Under the pieces are notes generated by a model. The model had not been told where the DNA came from. It made no database searches and was given only the letters and a program-made list of their open reading frames with translations. The position numbers were made by a program, and so were the translations under genes. DNA of 64,000 nt. Origin: Bacillota bacterium. Lineage in GTDB: Bacteria > Bacillota_C > Negativicutes > CTSoil-072. The stretch spans positions 1 through 64,000 of the forward strand of contig JAGFXW010000001.1 in NCBI GenBank assembly GCA_017861495.1. Reading direction: 5' to 3'. Every line of letters starts with the position of its first letter. Position 1 is the first letter of the stretch. Shown one piece after another: positions 63,125 to 64,000 of this stretch.

Positions 63125-63208
63125 CAAAAATCGCCCCGGGAAGACAGGGCGGTTTCACTACTCGCTCCACATAAAACAAGTGACCACATATGTTTTATGC
63201 TTCAACGC
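63125..63208 (-). ncRNA. Conserved leader RNA with terminator, copy C (exopolysaccharide operon)
   Basis: Same order as copies A and B: GCGTTGAAGC; hairpin CATAAAAC/GTTTTATG around GTGGTCACTT; GGAGCGAGTAGTGAA; terminator CGCCC/GGGCG followed by ATTTTTGG. The antiterminator pairing GTGG with CCGC includes one G-U, where copy B has CCAC. It is the promoter-proximal copy, so transcripts meet C and then B. Confidence 0.7.
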
Positions 63209-63271
63209 GTCTCTCCTGCCCCGCTTGGATATGCCAACCGACTGAACAGGATCACTTCTTAAGCATTATTC

Positions 63272-63299
63272 TATATAGTTGATAATTTTGCCGTTTCAA
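63272..63299 (-). promoter_or_regulatory. Probable exopolysaccharide operon promoter
   Basis: TTGAAA (-35, 63294-63299) and TATATA (-10, 63272-63277) on the minus strand are 16 bp apart; TATAGA at 18 bp is an overlapping option. Transcription would begin near 63265, upstream of both leader elements. Confidence 0.55.
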
Positions 63300-63344
63300 C
63301 GCAATTTTCTTATCTTTTTTTGGTGTAATGAATATCCGCCATTT

Positions 63345-63383
63345 TGGATGTTTGTTGACGTTTGTGGACATTCATTTGATGTT
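63345..63383 (+). promoter_or_regulatory. Four TGGACGTT-like repeats, phased at 10-11 bp
   Basis: TGGATGT, TTGACGT, TGGACAT and TTGATGT start at 63345, 63355, 63365 and 63376 on the plus strand. They lie about 50-90 bp upstream of the -35 of the exopolysaccharide promoter. A matching array lies near the pilus operon start. One-turn spacing fits an oligomeric regulator bound to one face. Confidence 0.5.
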
Positions 63384-63602
63384 CTTAATCCATCCATTCT
63401 TCCTTTTTACTTCTGGTTTTATTGTACTCCTTGCCAATCTCCCCTGTCAATACTTCCTGGCAATTATTTGTCGAATATTTAAATTTTTTAGATAATTTAC
63501 ATTATACACTAACTATCGTAATTTTAAAGAAATAATGTTAATTAATGTCTTTATGGCAAAAATATATGTTCTTTATTTTTTTCTGTCATTTGCTATTTCC
63601 AA

Positions 63603-64000
63603 CTATAACTGCTGTTGCTGTACCATGTGGTAGTAGTATCCTCCCCGAGCTGTCAATTCTTCATGCGTTCCTTGTTCAACCACCTGGCCTCGGTCCATAA
63701 CAAGGATCATGTCACTACGCCGGACCGTCGACAGCCGATGGGCAATCATCAACATGGTTCTTCCTTGGCCAATTATGTCCAAGTTATCCATGATAATCCG
63801 TTCCGATTCATAGTCCAAGGCGCTGGTCGCCTCATCAAAAATGAGTATTTTGGGATTATTCAATAAAGCACGGGCAATCGCGATACGCTGCCGCTGTCCT
63901 CCCGATAGCAACGATCCCCGCTCACCTACTTTTGTATTGTAACCATCCGGCAACTCCGCAATAAATTCATCGGCACCGGACATCACCGCAACCTGCCGGA
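63603..64000 (-). CDS. HlyB-like type I secretion ABC transporter (C-terminal part, cut by window edge)
   Basis: The last about 130 codons of an ABC exporter; the frame is open to the window end. Nucleotide-binding domain: signature [16 protein letters not shown], Walker [18 protein letters not shown]-loop, and H-loop [32 protein letters not shown] and [12 protein letters not shown] are close to the HlyB branch that exports RTX proteins. A lipid or peptide exporter is possible because only the end is visible. It lies upstream of the wza operon and could export the RTX beta-helix protein. Confidence 0.85.
   Translation of the reverse strand, partial: RQVAVMSGADEFIAELPDGYNTKVGERGSLLSGGQRQRIAIARALLNNPKILIFDEATSALDYESERIIMDNLDIIGQGRTMLMIAHRLSTVRRSDMILVMDRGQVVEQGTHEELTARGGYYYHMVQQQQL

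Larger units (their letters stand above)
62826..63602. other. Long control region between the ABC exporter gene and wza
   Basis: 777 bp without a convincing gene. From right to left it holds an AT-rich stretch after the exporter stop, the phased repeats, the promoter, leader copies C and B with a hairpin between them, and about 140 bp of untranslated leader before wza. Confidence 0.6.

Noticed and set aside
62966..63208. Assignment of the leader elements as ordinary c-di-GMP-II riboswitches
   Set aside because: The CACTTG...AGTAGTG-AACC words are alike, but the 5' half lacks the expected helix strands and the 3' C-rich segment pairs downstream as a terminator instead of forming the pseudoknot. 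Kept as a hypothesis only.
1..64000. tRNA, rRNA and CRISPR arrays
   Set aside because: No T-loop-like GGTTCRANTCC with flanking cloverleaf, no rRNA-like stretch and no regular spaced repeats were noticed on reading. A tRNAscan or CRISPR finder run would settle it.

Overview
The window looks like one large biofilm and cell-surface island from a diderm Firmicute, most likely a Negativicutes member (Sporomusaceae-like; inferred). Shine-Dalgarno sites are strong and Firmicutes-like, GC is low to moderate, and families such as TupA-like ATP-grasp and YtxH occur. Yet the window also encodes proteins that only make sense with an outer membrane: a pilus secretin, a PgaA beta-barrel, a Wza-type exporter and a small beta-barrel protein ending in Phe. 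Nearly all genes are on the minus strand. The exceptions are IS remnants at the left edge and one RTX gene in the middle. No tRNA, rRNA or CRISPR array was seen.

Regions, in minus-strand transcription order within each block. (1) 22195 to 1253: a Tad/Flp pilus locus (cpaB, secretin, two TadZ/CpaE-like ATPases, tadB, two flp pilins, tadA, tadC, tadE, tadG) that merges into an AT-rich set of membrane glycosyltransferases: two STT3-like GT-C paralogs, GT39, GT87, two GT2, GtrA and UDP-galactopyranose mutase. It ends at a mosaic of broken IS21 and IS3 elements. (2) 28949 to 23172: pgaABCD for poly-beta-1,6-GlcNAc synthesis, deacetylation and outer-membrane export. (3) 30967 to 29211: four small envelope genes. 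(4) 37359 to 31082: a duplicated cassette of DUF2334 deacetylase, TupA-like ATP-grasp and GT4 genes, with an orphan IS3 orfA upstream. (5) 38189 to 39760, plus strand: a secreted beta-helix protein with RTX repeats, preceded by a c-di-GMP-I riboswitch whose downstream hairpin can mask the ribosome site. (6) 62825 to 39834: a 23-kb Wzx/Wzy exopolysaccharide operon (Wza, Wzz/GumC, BY-kinase, CapD/WbpM-like dehydratase, polymerase, UDP-GlcNAc to UDP-GalNAcA genes, dTDP-sugar genes, flippase). It holds an unusual acyl/aminoacyl module: adenylation enzyme, two carrier proteins, KAS III-like enzyme, BKACE, two NeuD/PglD-like acyltransferases and a FemAB/GNAT-like protein. (7) Right edge: the C-terminus of a HlyB-like type I secretion ABC transporter, a plausible exporter for the RTX protein.

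The most notable signal is an RNA element of about 90 nt present three times, always followed by a rho-independent terminator. One copy precedes the pilus operon and two tandem copies precede the exopolysaccharide operon. It has compensatory base changes and a mutually exclusive antiterminator/terminator arrangement, so it looks like an undescribed riboswitch or attenuator that joins pilus and matrix expression. Near both copies lie arrays of four TGGACGTT-like repeats spaced about one helical turn. With the c-di-GMP-I riboswitch, this suggests pili, two matrix polysaccharides and a secreted matrix protein are controlled together.
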